Of a stretch of DNA of 64,000 nucleotides, positions 18,428-26,203 are shown in pieces. The first letter of the stretch is position 1. Each line of letters opens with the position of its first letter. The translations under genes were made by a program, and so were the position numbers. Origin of the DNA: DASUPK01 sp963797265 (lineage in GTDB: Bacteria; Actinomycetota; Thermoleophilia; Solirubrobacterales; 70-9); contig CAWCOY010000005.1 of the NCBI GenBank assembly GCA_963797265.1, positions 186,001-250,000 on the forward strand, read 5' to 3'. The notes beneath the pieces were generated by a model. It saw only the letters and a program-made list of their open reading frames with translations, searched no databases and was not told where the DNA came from.

Positions 18428-20748
18428 CTTTCGGCGACTACGCCTTCGGGGTCATCGGGCTGGCGCTGGTGGCGGTCCCGATGGCGATGGGCGGGGTGCG
18501 CCTGCGGGGGCGGCTGCTGCCGGGTTGGGAGGGCGCTCCGGCGCGCCTCGCGGAAGTGGTCCTCGCCGTCGCGCTGCTGACCGTCCTGCTCCAGCTCCTC
18601 GGCGCCTTCGGCATCCTCGTGCCCGGAGTCCTGATCCCGGCCGCCCTACTGGTGGGCCTCGGCCTGTACTACGGCATGCCAGGCGACTTTCCGGTCCATA
18701 GGACAGGTAAATCGCCACGCACCCCGGCGGATCCCCCGCCGGCTCCGGGCATCCCCCTTCCCCAGACGCTTTTAGCGCTGGCGGCCGCCGCCTTCGTCGC
18801 CGCACACTGGGCGACCGGCCTCCAGGACGTTTGGGCGCGCGGAATGCTCACCTTCGACACGCTCTGGTACCACGGCCCGTTCGCCGCCCGCATCGCGGAC
18901 ACCGGCTCGGTCTGGGGGATGCACTTCACCGACCCCCTCTACCTGAACTGGTTCTACCCGCAGAACTCGGAGCTCCTCCACGGCGCCGGCATCGCCCTCT
19001 TCGACCGCGACCTCTTCTCGCCGTTCGTCAACTTCGGCTGGCTCGGCGTCGCCCTGCTCGCCGCCTGGTGCATCGGCCGCCCGTACGGCGTCGCTCCCCT
19101 ATCCCTGACAGCAGTGGCAATCGCAATGGACACCGGCCCAATGGTCCCCCGCGAGGCAGGCACTCCCGCCACCGACACGGTGCCAGTCGCAATGCTCTTG
19201 GCCGCGGCCGCAATCCTGATCAACGCCTGGGCCTCGCGCGGATCACGACCCGCGGGGGCGACGTCAGAGGGGGGACCCGGGGAAACTCCGACTGAGCCGC
19301 GGAACGGACCTCGGACAGCCTCACCTGTGATCGGCGACAGGTCGCCCCCGGGGCCCCCCTCCGGGGGCGCCCCCGGACCCGCCGCGCCCGCGGGCCCCCC
19401 ATTGGCCGCAATCCTCATCGCGGGCCTCGCGATCGGCATCGCGCTCGGCTCGAAGCTGACGATCTCCGGCGCCGCCGTGGCCTTCGCAATCGGAGTCCCG
19501 TTCCTGGTCCCGCGCGACCTCCGCTGGAAGGCCTTCTGGGCCTTCGTCGCCGGCGTCGCGGCCGTGGCCGGGTTCTGGTTCCTGCGCAACCTGATCCACG
19601 CCGGCAACCCGCTGCCCTGGGTCCGCCACATCGGCCCGATCGACCTCCCCGGCCCGAACCGGGGACTGGAGGGGCGGACCGACTTCACCGTCGCCCACTA
19701 CATCTTCTCCAACCCCAGCACCGGTCTCTGGCGCCAGTACTTCCTCAACCCGATCGAGAACCTGCTCGGACCGCTCTGGTTCCTGATCCTGGGCGGCGCC
19801 TCGGCTGGCGCGATCCTGTCGATCTGGCGGCCGCGCTCGCCCGCGGTCCGGCTCGCCGGAGTAATCACGATCGTCGCGGCCATCGCCTACGTCTTCACGC
19901 CGCTCACCGCCGCCGGTCCCGAGGGCCATCCGCTCGCCTTCGGCATCAACCTCCGCTACCTGATCCCGGGCTTCGCCCTCGGCCTCGCCCTGCTGCCCCT
20001 CGAGCCGCGAATCACACCCGAGCGCTTCCGGCTGCCGTTGATCGCCGGTGGCTTGATCGCGCTCTTCTTCACATCGCACTACTCGGACGCGAACGTCGCC
20101 TGGGACGGGCCGTTCGCCTCGATCCCCTGGGCGGCGCTGATCGGCATCGTGCTGATCGGTGCTCCGGTCGGCCTGGCCCTGCTCGCCAAGCGCGACCCGT
20201 ACATCGCCGGGGCTGCCGGTGCCGCGCTGGCGCTGGCGATCGCGGCGGTCGGCTGGGCGCGCCAGGACGACTACCTCGCGAACCGCTACGACCGCCCCGA
20301 GGACTTCCGCTTCCAGCTCGACAAGGCCGTCAGCTGGGCCAAGCCCACGTCTGGCCTTCGCATCGCTGTGGCGGGCACGAGCGGCGCCTACAACCAGTAC
20401 GGCTTCTACGGCGACGACGTTGACAACTACGTCCAGTACGTCGGCCGCCATCTCCCGGAGGCGGACTTCCGGGCGATCGAGACGTGCGCGGCCTTCCGGC
20501 AGGCGGTCAACGACGGCGACTACGACTATCTGATCACCACGCCGAAGCTCGATCTCAACAACCCGGCGACGGCGAGCCCATCTCCCGAGCGCGGCTGGGT
20601 GAAGAACGATCCCGCGCTCGAGGAGGTTCTGCACGCGGCACGCGTGTCGGTCTTCCGGGTCAACGGCCCGCTCACGCGGAGCGGCTGCAGCACGGGCAAG
20701 CGGCGCGGGCCGCCGAACCAACCGGGAGGATCAGCCCCAGTTAAATGA
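18424..20748 (+). CDS. Polytopic membrane protein, GT-C-like, paralog 3 of 4
   Basis: 774 residues beginning at GTG 18424, which overlaps the previous stop (GTGA). An upstream extension of the frame lies inside paralog 2 and lacks homology. Conserved blocks: DTLWYHGPFAARIADTGSV, LNWFYPQNSELLHGAGI, AAWCIGRPYG, GFYGDDVDNYVQYVG and DYLITTPKLDL. The variable loop (about 19230-19410) is here an extended Pro/Gly/Ser-rich disordered stretch (GDRSPPGPPSGGAPGPAAPA) encoded by very C-rich DNA. Otherwise collinear with its neighbours. Confidence 0.72.
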   Translation: MTFGDYAFGVIGLALVAVPMAMGGVRLRGRLLPGWEGAPARLAEVVLAVALLTVLLQLLGAFGILVPGVLIPAALLVGLGLYYGMPGDFPVHRTGKSPRTPADPPPAPGIPLPQTLLALAAAAFVAAHWATGLQDVWARGMLTFDTLWYHGPFAARIADTGSVWGMHFTDPLYLNWFYPQNSELLHGAGIALFDRDLFSPFVNFGWLGVALLAAWCIGRPYGVAPLSLTAVAIAMDTGPMVPREAGTPATDTVPVAMLLAAAAILINAWASRGSRPAGATSEGGPGETPTEPRNGPRTASPVIGDRSPPGPPSGGAPGPAAPAGPPLAAILIAGLAIGIALGSKLTISGAAVAFAIGVPFLVPRDLRWKAFWAFVAGVAAVAGFWFLRNLIHAGNPLPWVRHIGPIDLPGPNRGLEGRTDFTVAHYIFSNPSTGLWRQYFLNPIENLLGPLWFLILGGASAGAILSIWRPRSPAVRLAGVITIVAAIAYVFTPLTAAGPEGHPLAFGINLRYLIPGFALGLALLPLEPRITPERFRLPLIAGGLIALFFTSHYSDANVAWDGPFASIPWAALIGIVLIGAPVGLALLAKRDPYIAGAAGAALALAIAAVGWARQDDYLANRYDRPEDFRFQLDKAVSWAKPTSGLRIAVAGTSGAYNQYGFYGDDVDNYVQYVGRHLPEADFRAIETCAAFRQAVNDGDYDYLITTPKLDLNNPATASPSPERGWVKNDPALEEVLHAARVSVFRVNGPLTRSGCSTGKRRGPPNQPGGSAPVK

Positions 20749-22979
20749 GCAGCACCGGCGACTACGTCCTCGGCTCGATCGGCCTGCTCGCGGTCGTGCT
20801 CTCGATGGCCATCGCCGGGCGGACGGCGCGCCGCGCCGCACTGCCGGGGTGGACGAGGATGCCGGGTTTGCTGGCGGACTCGGTGCTCGCGATCGGCATC
20901 CTGGTCGTGATCTCCGAGCTGCTCGGGCTGTTCGGGATCCTGGATGGCGTCCTGCTCGTCGCGGCCTGTGTGATCGTCGGGGGAGGCGCGATTCGGCTCG
21001 AGCCGATGCTGATCCGCGCCGGCGCCCAGGTGGCGCACGGGGGCACCGGACCCGACCAGCGCGAGGCGCCGCCCGCCCGCCCCTTCGAGCTCGGCGCGGC
21101 GATCGTGATCGCGCTGATCGTCGTCGCGCAGTGGGCGGGGCCGACGCTGCTCGCCCTCGACCGGGGCATCTACGGAGGTGACTCGCTCTGGTACCACCTG
21201 CCGCTCGCCGCGCACATCGCCGAGACCGGCTCAGTCACCTCGCTGCTCTACACCGACCCGCTCTACCTGAACTGGTTCTACCCCCAGGTCTCGGAGCTGC
21301 TCCACGCCGGCGGGATCCTGCTCTACGGCAACGACTTCCTCTCGCCGCTGCTCAACATGGCCTGGCTCGGCCTGGCCCTGTTCGCGGGCTGGTGCATCGG
21401 CCGTCCCTACGGCTCGGGCGCGACCTCGCTGGCCGCGGTCGCCTCCGTGATGGCGGCGAATCTCCTCTTCTCGCGCCAGCCCGGCAACGCCAACAACGAC
21501 GTCGTCGCGATCGCCCTCTTCCTCTCCGCCGTCGCCCTGCTCGTCAACAGTCGCTGGCCTGGAGGCAGGTCGACGTCCTCGGCAGCCACGCTGCCCAGCG
21601 GCGCCCTGATCGTCGGCGGGCTCGCGGCCGGGCTCGCGCTCGGCACGAAGCTGACGGTCGTCCCGCCGGTCCTGGCGCTGACCATCGGCGTGATCGTGAT
21701 CGCGGGGAGGGGGGAGCGCTCGCGGGCGGCCGCGACCTGGCTCGGCGGGATGGTGATCGGCGGCGGCTACTGGTACGCCCGGAACCTGATCGTCTCGGGC
21801 AACCCATTCCCGTGGCAGGACATCGGCCCGATCCATCACGCCGAGGCGCTGCAGGGCCGCCATCCCTACGCGATCGTCCACTACGCGACGGACACCGACG
21901 TCTGGGGCAAGTTCTTCACGCCGGCGCTGCACGAGCGCCTCGGCGACCTCTGGCCCGCCTACCTGGCGCTAGCGGTGATCGGGGTGGTGCTCGTCCTGTG
22001 GCGCGGCGGGCGCATGGAGAGGATGCTCGGCGCGGTCGCCCTGGCGTCGGCGATCGCCTACCTGCTCACACCGCTCGGTGCGTCGGGGCCGGAGGGGACG
22101 CCGGTCGGCTTCCGGCTCAACATCCGCTACCTCGCTCCGGGTCTGACCCTGGCGCTCACTCTGGTGGCGATCCCGCCTTTCGCAGGCGACCGGGAGGTGT
22201 GGCGACTCGGCGGCATCCAGCGGCTCTGGCGGCTCGGGACACTCGCGATCTTCGCCATCCTCGTGGTCGTCAGCGCCCGGGCGATCGGGGCGATCGACAC
22301 CGACCGCATCCCGGGAACGGTCTTGATCGCCGTCGCGCTGGTCGGCGTGCCGCTGTTGCTCGTCTTCCTCTCCCGCCGCGGACTGGCGCCAGTTCCACTC
22401 GCCGGCATCGGCGCGGTGGCGCTGATCGCTCTCGCGGTGGGCGGCCGGTTCGTCCAGGACCGCTACCTCGACGAGCGCTATTCCTCGGCCGCGCCCGACT
22501 ACCCGAAGACCGAGCAGCCCGCGGTCGAGCTCGCCCAGGGCCTGGGTGCCGCCTACGACTGGGCGCGGGGAACCCACGACCGGAAGATCGCGCTCTCGGG
22601 GACGATGGGGGCGCTCTTCCAGTACGGCCTTTGGGGTGGCGACTCGAGCAACGACGTCCGCTACATCGGCCAGCACGGGCCGCGCGGCTCCTTCAACGAG
22701 ATCGCTCAGTGCCCGGAGTTCATCGGTGCCCTCAACGATGGTGGCTACGACTACGTGATCACCACGCCCACCTACCACCAGGACGACCCGGCCGCGGACA
22801 CCGCTCCGGTCCAGCGCGACTGGATCTCGCTCGCCGGCAACGTCCAGCGCGTCGCGGGAGCGAACCTGGTCGACGTCTGGAAGATCACGGGCCCCCTGGA
22901 CCCGCTCGCGTGCGCCGCGCCCGCGGGCGGTGCCGCACCCCCGCCCGGTGCCCAGCTACCCAGCGTCACTGGGGAGTAG
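20745..22979 (+). CDS. Polytopic membrane protein, GT-C-like, paralog 4 of 4
   Basis: 744 residues; ATG 20745 overlaps the previous stop (ATGA). It keeps DSLWYHLPLAAHIAETGSV, LNWFYPQVSELLHAGGILL, GWCIGRPYG and YDYVITTPTYHQDDP, but has Val-Ser where the others have Asn-Ser in the YPQNSE motif, and only a short variable loop. Downstream there is no overlap with the next gene, so it is the last member of the array. The function is inferred as for the others. Confidence 0.72.
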   Translation: MSSTGDYVLGSIGLLAVVLSMAIAGRTARRAALPGWTRMPGLLADSVLAIGILVVISELLGLFGILDGVLLVAACVIVGGGAIRLEPMLIRAGAQVAHGGTGPDQREAPPARPFELGAAIVIALIVVAQWAGPTLLALDRGIYGGDSLWYHLPLAAHIAETGSVTSLLYTDPLYLNWFYPQVSELLHAGGILLYGNDFLSPLLNMAWLGLALFAGWCIGRPYGSGATSLAAVASVMAANLLFSRQPGNANNDVVAIALFLSAVALLVNSRWPGGRSTSSAATLPSGALIVGGLAAGLALGTKLTVVPPVLALTIGVIVIAGRGERSRAAATWLGGMVIGGGYWYARNLIVSGNPFPWQDIGPIHHAEALQGRHPYAIVHYATDTDVWGKFFTPALHERLGDLWPAYLALAVIGVVLVLWRGGRMERMLGAVALASAIAYLLTPLGASGPEGTPVGFRLNIRYLAPGLTLALTLVAIPPFAGDREVWRLGGIQRLWRLGTLAIFAILVVVSARAIGAIDTDRIPGTVLIAVALVGVPLLLVFLSRRGLAPVPLAGIGAVALIALAVGGRFVQDRYLDERYSSAAPDYPKTEQPAVELAQGLGAAYDWARGTHDRKIALSGTMGALFQYGLWGGDSSNDVRYIGQHGPRGSFNEIAQCPEFIGALNDGGYDYVITTPTYHQDDPAADTAPVQRDWISLAGNVQRVAGANLVDVWKITGPLDPLACAAPAGGAAPPPGAQLPSVTGE

Positions 22980-23015
22980 GCGGCTTTGCACGGGGCGCGT
23001 GCTACCCCTTAGGAG

Positions 23016-23351
23016 GTGCCCTACCCCCTCGACAACGCCCTCTTCCAGTGGGAGGAGGGGGCGCGCCGGCTCGGTGAGCTCTCCATCGATCCGCGGGCGG
23101 CTCGCACCGCGAGGCGCGCCGTGGACGCGATCCGCGACGAGCTGCGCCGCCGGATCGGACCGACCTTCACCGCCCAGGAGCTGGCGGACCTCTACGGCCG
23201 CGGCACGGACTGGTGCCTGGAGGCCGCTCGGCTGGCGGCCCCGATGGCCGCGGTCGACCTGGACACGCAGGCGATCGTGGACGGCGCCTTCAACGAGTAC
23301 CTGCGCGGCGCGCGGGACTACTCCGGCGGCCGTGTGATCGCGGAACCCTAG
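23016..23351 (+). CDS. Conserved hypothetical protein, 111 aa
   Basis: Small soluble, mostly helical protein (PYPLDNALFQWEEGARRL and onwards) with conserved-looking Trp, Arg and Glu residues and no membrane segment. GTG 23016 directly abuts AGGAGG, too close for a normal ribosome site, but an in-frame TAG at 23010 rules out any earlier start. Its last 4 bp overlap the end of the convergent HTH gene. No family recognised. Confidence 0.65.
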   Translation: MPYPLDNALFQWEEGARRLGELSIDPRAARTARRAVDAIRDELRRRIGPTFTAQELADLYGRGTDWCLEAARLAAPMAAVDLDTQAIVDGAFNEYLRGARDYSGGRVIAEP

Positions 23352-23890
23352 GAGTCCGAGGAGTCCGCGTCGTCCCCGACGCGCTCGAGGACGATCCGCT
23401 CGGGCTCGATCGTCACCCGGAGGGCCTTGCGCCCCTGCCAGTGCTCCGTGTAGGTGGGGTCGTCCTTGATCGCGGGGTCGAGCCAGATGCCGTAGCCCTC
23501 CTCCTCGCCCTGGTCGAACGTCGCCTCGAGGGGCTTGCGGCGTCCCCGGCCGCGACGGCCCCGCCTGCGGCGCCTGCGGCGGCGGCCGGCCTGCTGCTCG
23601 CCGTCGCCTTCGGCGTCGCCCTCGCCTTCGCTCTCGTCGGTCGCTCCCTCTTCCTCCTCCTCGGCCTCGGGCTCGCCGAGCTCGGCCTCGATCTCCGCCT
23701 CGATCTCGTCGCGGAGGTCGACGTCGCCGGCCGGCTCCTCGCCCTCCGCAGTGAGGGCGTGCCGCTGCCTGAAATCCCGCAGCTGGGAGGCGGAAACACC
23801 GAGCTGATGCGCGATCCAGGCGTCCGTCCGGCCCTGGCGCACCCAGGCGCGGATCTGGTTGAGTTGTGGTCGCAGGGACGCTCGAGGCAT
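23348..23890 (-). CDS. HTH protein with acidic and poly-Arg linker
   Basis: 180 residues in three parts. Residues 1-45 form a Hin/resolvase-type HTH (IRAWVRQGRTDAWIAHQLGV). Residues 50-110 are strongly acidic (Glu/Asp). Residues 112-132 are nearly all Arg/Gly (RRRRRRRRGRRGRGRR). A C-terminal 45-residue segment (GYGIWLDPAIKDDPTY...EHWQGRKALRVTIEPE) looks like a small folded domain. Acidic-then-basic blocks suggest nucleic-acid binding with self-shielding. Function unknown; probably a lineage-specific DNA- or RNA-binding protein. Divergent from csrA. Confidence 0.7.
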   Translation of the reverse strand: MPRASLRPQLNQIRAWVRQGRTDAWIAHQLGVSASQLRDFRQRHALTAEGEEPAGDVDLRDEIEAEIEAELGEPEAEEEEEGATDESEGEGDAEGDGEQQAGRRRRRRRRGRRGRGRRKPLEATFDQGEEEGYGIWLDPAIKDDPTYTEHWQGRKALRVTIEPERIVLERVGDDADSSDS

Positions 23891-23958
23891 TCGGCGCCGG
23901 ACTCTAGACGATGGGCCCCTTCGTGCATCTGTGCCTTGCTGAGGGAGCGCGAACCGGG

Positions 23959-23984
23959 TACGCTACTCAGTTCTGGGTAGCGTA
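23959..23984 (+). promoter_or_regulatory. Stem-loop in the csrA leader
   Basis: TACGCTAC (23959-23966) pairs perfectly with GTAGCGTA (23977-23984) around a 10-base loop, about 50 bases before the csrA start. It may be an operator in the divergent region or a hairpin in the csrA mRNA leader. A strong ribosome site (TAGGAGG, 24018-24024) follows. The GGA in that site is of the kind CsrA binds, so autoregulation is possible. Confidence 0.5.
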
Positions 23985-24034
23985 TGTGTCTGCTGGGGGG
24001 GTAGGCGAAAACTTTTAGGAGGCGTCTGAACCCC

Positions 24035-24280
24035 ATGCTGGTGCTGACACGCAAGCCGGGCCAGAGCATCATGATCGGCGACGGCGTTGAGGTTCAGGTG
24101 CTCTCCGTGGCCGGGGAGAAGGTCCGCCTCGGCATCACCGCCCCTCGCGATGTCTCCATCTTCCGGCACGAGGTCTACGACCGGATCGAGAGCGAGGCGA
24201 GCGAGCGTCGCGAGGAGGAGGACGCCGGAACCAACGCCGCGGTCGAGGACGCGCTGGACCGGCTCGGCCAGCGCTCGTAG
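24035..24280 (+). CDS. csrA: Carbon storage regulator CsrA
   Basis: RNA-binding translational regulator that binds GGA motifs in leaders, acting as a strand-swapped dimer. 81 residues: MLVLTRKPGQSIMIGDGVEV is the standard N-terminus and GITAPRDVSIFRHEVYDRI holds the C-terminal RNA-binding segment. A 20-residue acidic tail extends beyond the core. In Gram-positives csrA usually sits beside fliW and flagellin genes; none is seen here. Ribosome site TAGGAGG is 10 bases upstream. Confidence 0.97.
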   Translation: MLVLTRKPGQSIMIGDGVEVQVLSVAGEKVRLGITAPRDVSIFRHEVYDRIESEASERREEEDAGTNAAVEDALDRLGQRS

Positions 24281-24287
24281 TCAGTAG

Positions 24288-24536
24288 CTAGCCCATCAGC
24301 CAGGCCAGCGTCTCGAACATCGCCGCGACCACGGTCACGACCGTGATCGTCAGGCAGACGAGCAGAACGCTGAACCGCACCCGGCCGCGCGACTCGTAGC
24401 GCGAAATGCGACGGGCCCGCGATCGGTTGACCGCGCGCTTTCGCAGCTGCTCACGCCGGCGGCGCTCGAGCGCCATCTCCTGCTCGAGCGCCAGCTCGAT
24501 CTGAGCCATGCTCTGTCGCATTCGCATCTGAGCCAT
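24288..24536 (-). CDS. Small single-span membrane protein
   Basis: About 82 residues: a charged helical N-terminus (MAQMRMRQSMAQIELALEQ), a strongly basic middle (Arg-rich), then one C-terminal transmembrane segment (FSVLLVCLTITVVTVVAAMF), i.e. a tail-anchored layout with the basic part inside. ATG 24536 was chosen over TTG 24566 because a G-rich ribosome site (GGGGGG) sits about 8 bases before it. It is convergent with csrA, 7 bp apart. No family recognised. Confidence 0.6.
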   Translation of the reverse strand: MAQMRMRQSMAQIELALEQEMALERRRREQLRKRAVNRSRARRISRYESRGRVRFSVLLVCLTITVVTVVAAMFETLAWLMG

Positions 24537-24591
24537 CGCAAAAAGCCCCCCGGGGCGGCCGTGCAAATTAGCAAAGGAACTTGCAGGGGGA

Positions 24592-25140
24592 CTATAGGGG
24601 GCAGTGTCCCCAGAGCCCCCGGCCTGCCGCGCCGGCCCGAGCCGCGAGGCGCGAGAAGAGCCCGGCGAATGAGTCGTTCGGCGAGATGGTCAGGGTCCGC
24701 GCCAGCCCGCGCCTGACGAGCTCGGCGTTGACGAAGAGGGGGTGTCCTCCGGGCCTCGCGGAGGGGAGGTATACGTAGGCGAGCAGCCGCCCGTAGACGT
24801 CCCGGCGCTCGGCATCGAAGCGGAGCGTCACCGTCTGGCCCCCGACCAGCCGCTCGTTGACGGCGTGTGCCCTGGGTCCGCCGCATTGGACCGGCGTGTC
24901 GGGCTTGACGGTCTCCGGGGTGTCGAGGCCGATGTAGCGAACGGTGTCGTCGCTGCCGTCCGGCATGGCGACATCGATCGTGTCGCCGTCGACGACGTGG
25001 GTGACCTTGACGCTCACGGGGCCAGACGGCTCCGCGGAGCCGCCGCCGTCGCCGCAACCCCGCGAGATGGCGAGGACCACCAGAACAGCGGCAATGAAGA
25101 GGGGAGCCCGCAGGGCACCCCGGCGCAGTGGTCGATTCAC
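24592..25140 (-). CDS. Secreted staphylococcal-nuclease-like (thermonuclease) protein
   Basis: 182 residues. The N-terminal hydrophobic stretch (APLFIAAVLVVLAISRGCGDGG) is a signal or lipoprotein-like segment, so it acts outside the membrane. The SNase fold follows: VKVTHVVDGDTIDVAMPDG with the metal-binding Asp, VRYIGLDTPET, and RDVYGRLLAYVYL containing the catalytic Arg/Glu area. It probably cleaves extracellular DNA or RNA. A Ser/Gly linker lies between the anchor and the domain. Monocistronic as far as can be seen. Confidence 0.88.
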   Translation of the reverse strand: MNRPLRRGALRAPLFIAAVLVVLAISRGCGDGGGSAEPSGPVSVKVTHVVDGDTIDVAMPDGSDDTVRYIGLDTPETVKPDTPVQCGGPRAHAVNERLVGGQTVTLRFDAERRDVYGRLLAYVYLPSARPGGHPLFVNAELVRRGLARTLTISPNDSFAGLFSRLAARAGAAGRGLWGHCPL

Positions 25141-25175
25141 CCCTCGATGATGCTCAAGCCCTCGGAACTATCCGG

Positions 25176-25220
25176 CAATTGGCGGCTTATTCCCCCATAC
25201 GGGGAAGAACCCGCCAGTTG
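25176..25220 (-). terminator. Nested hairpin after the aldolase gene
   Basis: CAATTGGCGG (25176-25185) pairs with CCGCCAGTTG (25211-25220) with one mismatch, enclosing a second hairpin TTCCCC-CATAC-GGGGAA. It starts 15 bases past the aldolase stop on the minus strand and lies before the nuclease start, so it probably terminates the aldolase operon. Confidence 0.6.
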
Positions 25221-25234
25221 GCGCGTGCCGCACC

Positions 25235-26203
25235 CTACGGAATCCGCCGCACGTGCTCGAGCAGCGTCTCCTTGATCTGCCCGATGATCTCGAGCGCCTG
25301 GCCCTTCTCGCGCTGCCAGACGTTGCGGCCGAAGATCACGCCGGAACCGCCCGCCCCCATGATTGTGCGGGTGTGCGAGAGGACCGTCTCGTCGTCGGTC
25401 TTCGACCCGCCGGAGAGAACCACCAGCGCGCGGCCGGCGGACTCGACGATCTGCCGCACGGCCTCCTCCGGGGCGACTTCCATCTCGTTGTAGGGAGCCG
25501 GCTGGTCCTTGTCCTTCTCCGGGTCGAACTTCGGGAAGTTGAGCTTGACGACGTCGGCGCCCATCTCCATCGCCATCCGGGCGGCGTAGTCGATCGCGTA
25601 GAAGGAGTTCGCGCCGCCCTTCTTGTCGATCGCTGCACCGCGTGGGTATGCCCAGATCACCAGCGGCATCCCGTAGCGCTCGCAGTCCTCGCGGACGTCC
25701 TTGAGCTGGTGCAGGTCCGCGTCCTGGCGCGGCGAGCCGAGGTACATCGTGTAGCCGACCGCGTCGGCGCCGAGCCGGACCGCGTCTTCGACCGAGGCGT
25801 TGGTGGTCGAGAGCGCGTCATCTGACGGCGGGATGTCCGTCTTGCCGTTGACCTTCAGGATCAGCGGCACCTGTCCCGCGTAGTCGGGGTAGTAGCGGGT
25901 GGCGAGCCCGATCTGGCAGGCGATCGCCGAGTAGCCCGCCTCGGCCGCCAGGCTGAACTGGTACTCGGGGTCCTTGGAGGCCGGGTTCGGGAAGAAGTCG
26001 CGGGGGCCATGCTCGATCCCCTGATCGATCGGGAGCAGCATCAGGGTCCCGTTGCCGGGTCCGTAGTCGAAGAGCAGACGACGCAGCCGCGCGCGCTTGC
26101 CTGGCGAGAGCGTTGCGAGCAGCGACTTCTGCTCGGTGATCGACTTGACTTCCATCTTCTCGTTGACCTCCTGGTTGAGCCTCGGAATTTCAGTATGCCC
26201 CAT
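25235..26203 (-). CDS. Class I fructose-bisphosphate aldolase (FbaB/DeoC-LacD type)
   Basis: Schiff-base aldolase, 322 residues, TIM barrel. It resembles FbaB through LLPIDQGIEHGPRDFF, VGYTMYLGSPRQD, VIWAYPRGAAIDKK, DVVKLNFPK (the candidate Schiff-base Lys) and IFGRNVWQRE at the phosphate site. ATG 26203 overlaps the upstream stop (TAATG), suggesting coupling; an internal ATG at 26155 has a better ribosome site (AGGAGG, 11 bases ahead) and may be the real start, removing 16 residues. It supplies glycolysis/gluconeogenesis. Confidence 0.9.
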   Translation of the reverse strand: MGHTEIPRLNQEVNEKMEVKSITEQKSLLATLSPGKRARLRRLLFDYGPGNGTLMLLPIDQGIEHGPRDFFPNPASKDPEYQFSLAAEAGYSAIACQIGLATRYYPDYAGQVPLILKVNGKTDIPPSDDALSTTNASVEDAVRLGADAVGYTMYLGSPRQDADLHQLKDVREDCERYGMPLVIWAYPRGAAIDKKGGANSFYAIDYAARMAMEMGADVVKLNFPKFDPEKDKDQPAPYNEMEVAPEEAVRQIVESAGRALVVLSGGSKTDDETVLSHTRTIMGAGGSGVIFGRNVWQREKGQALEIIGQIKETLLEHVRRIP

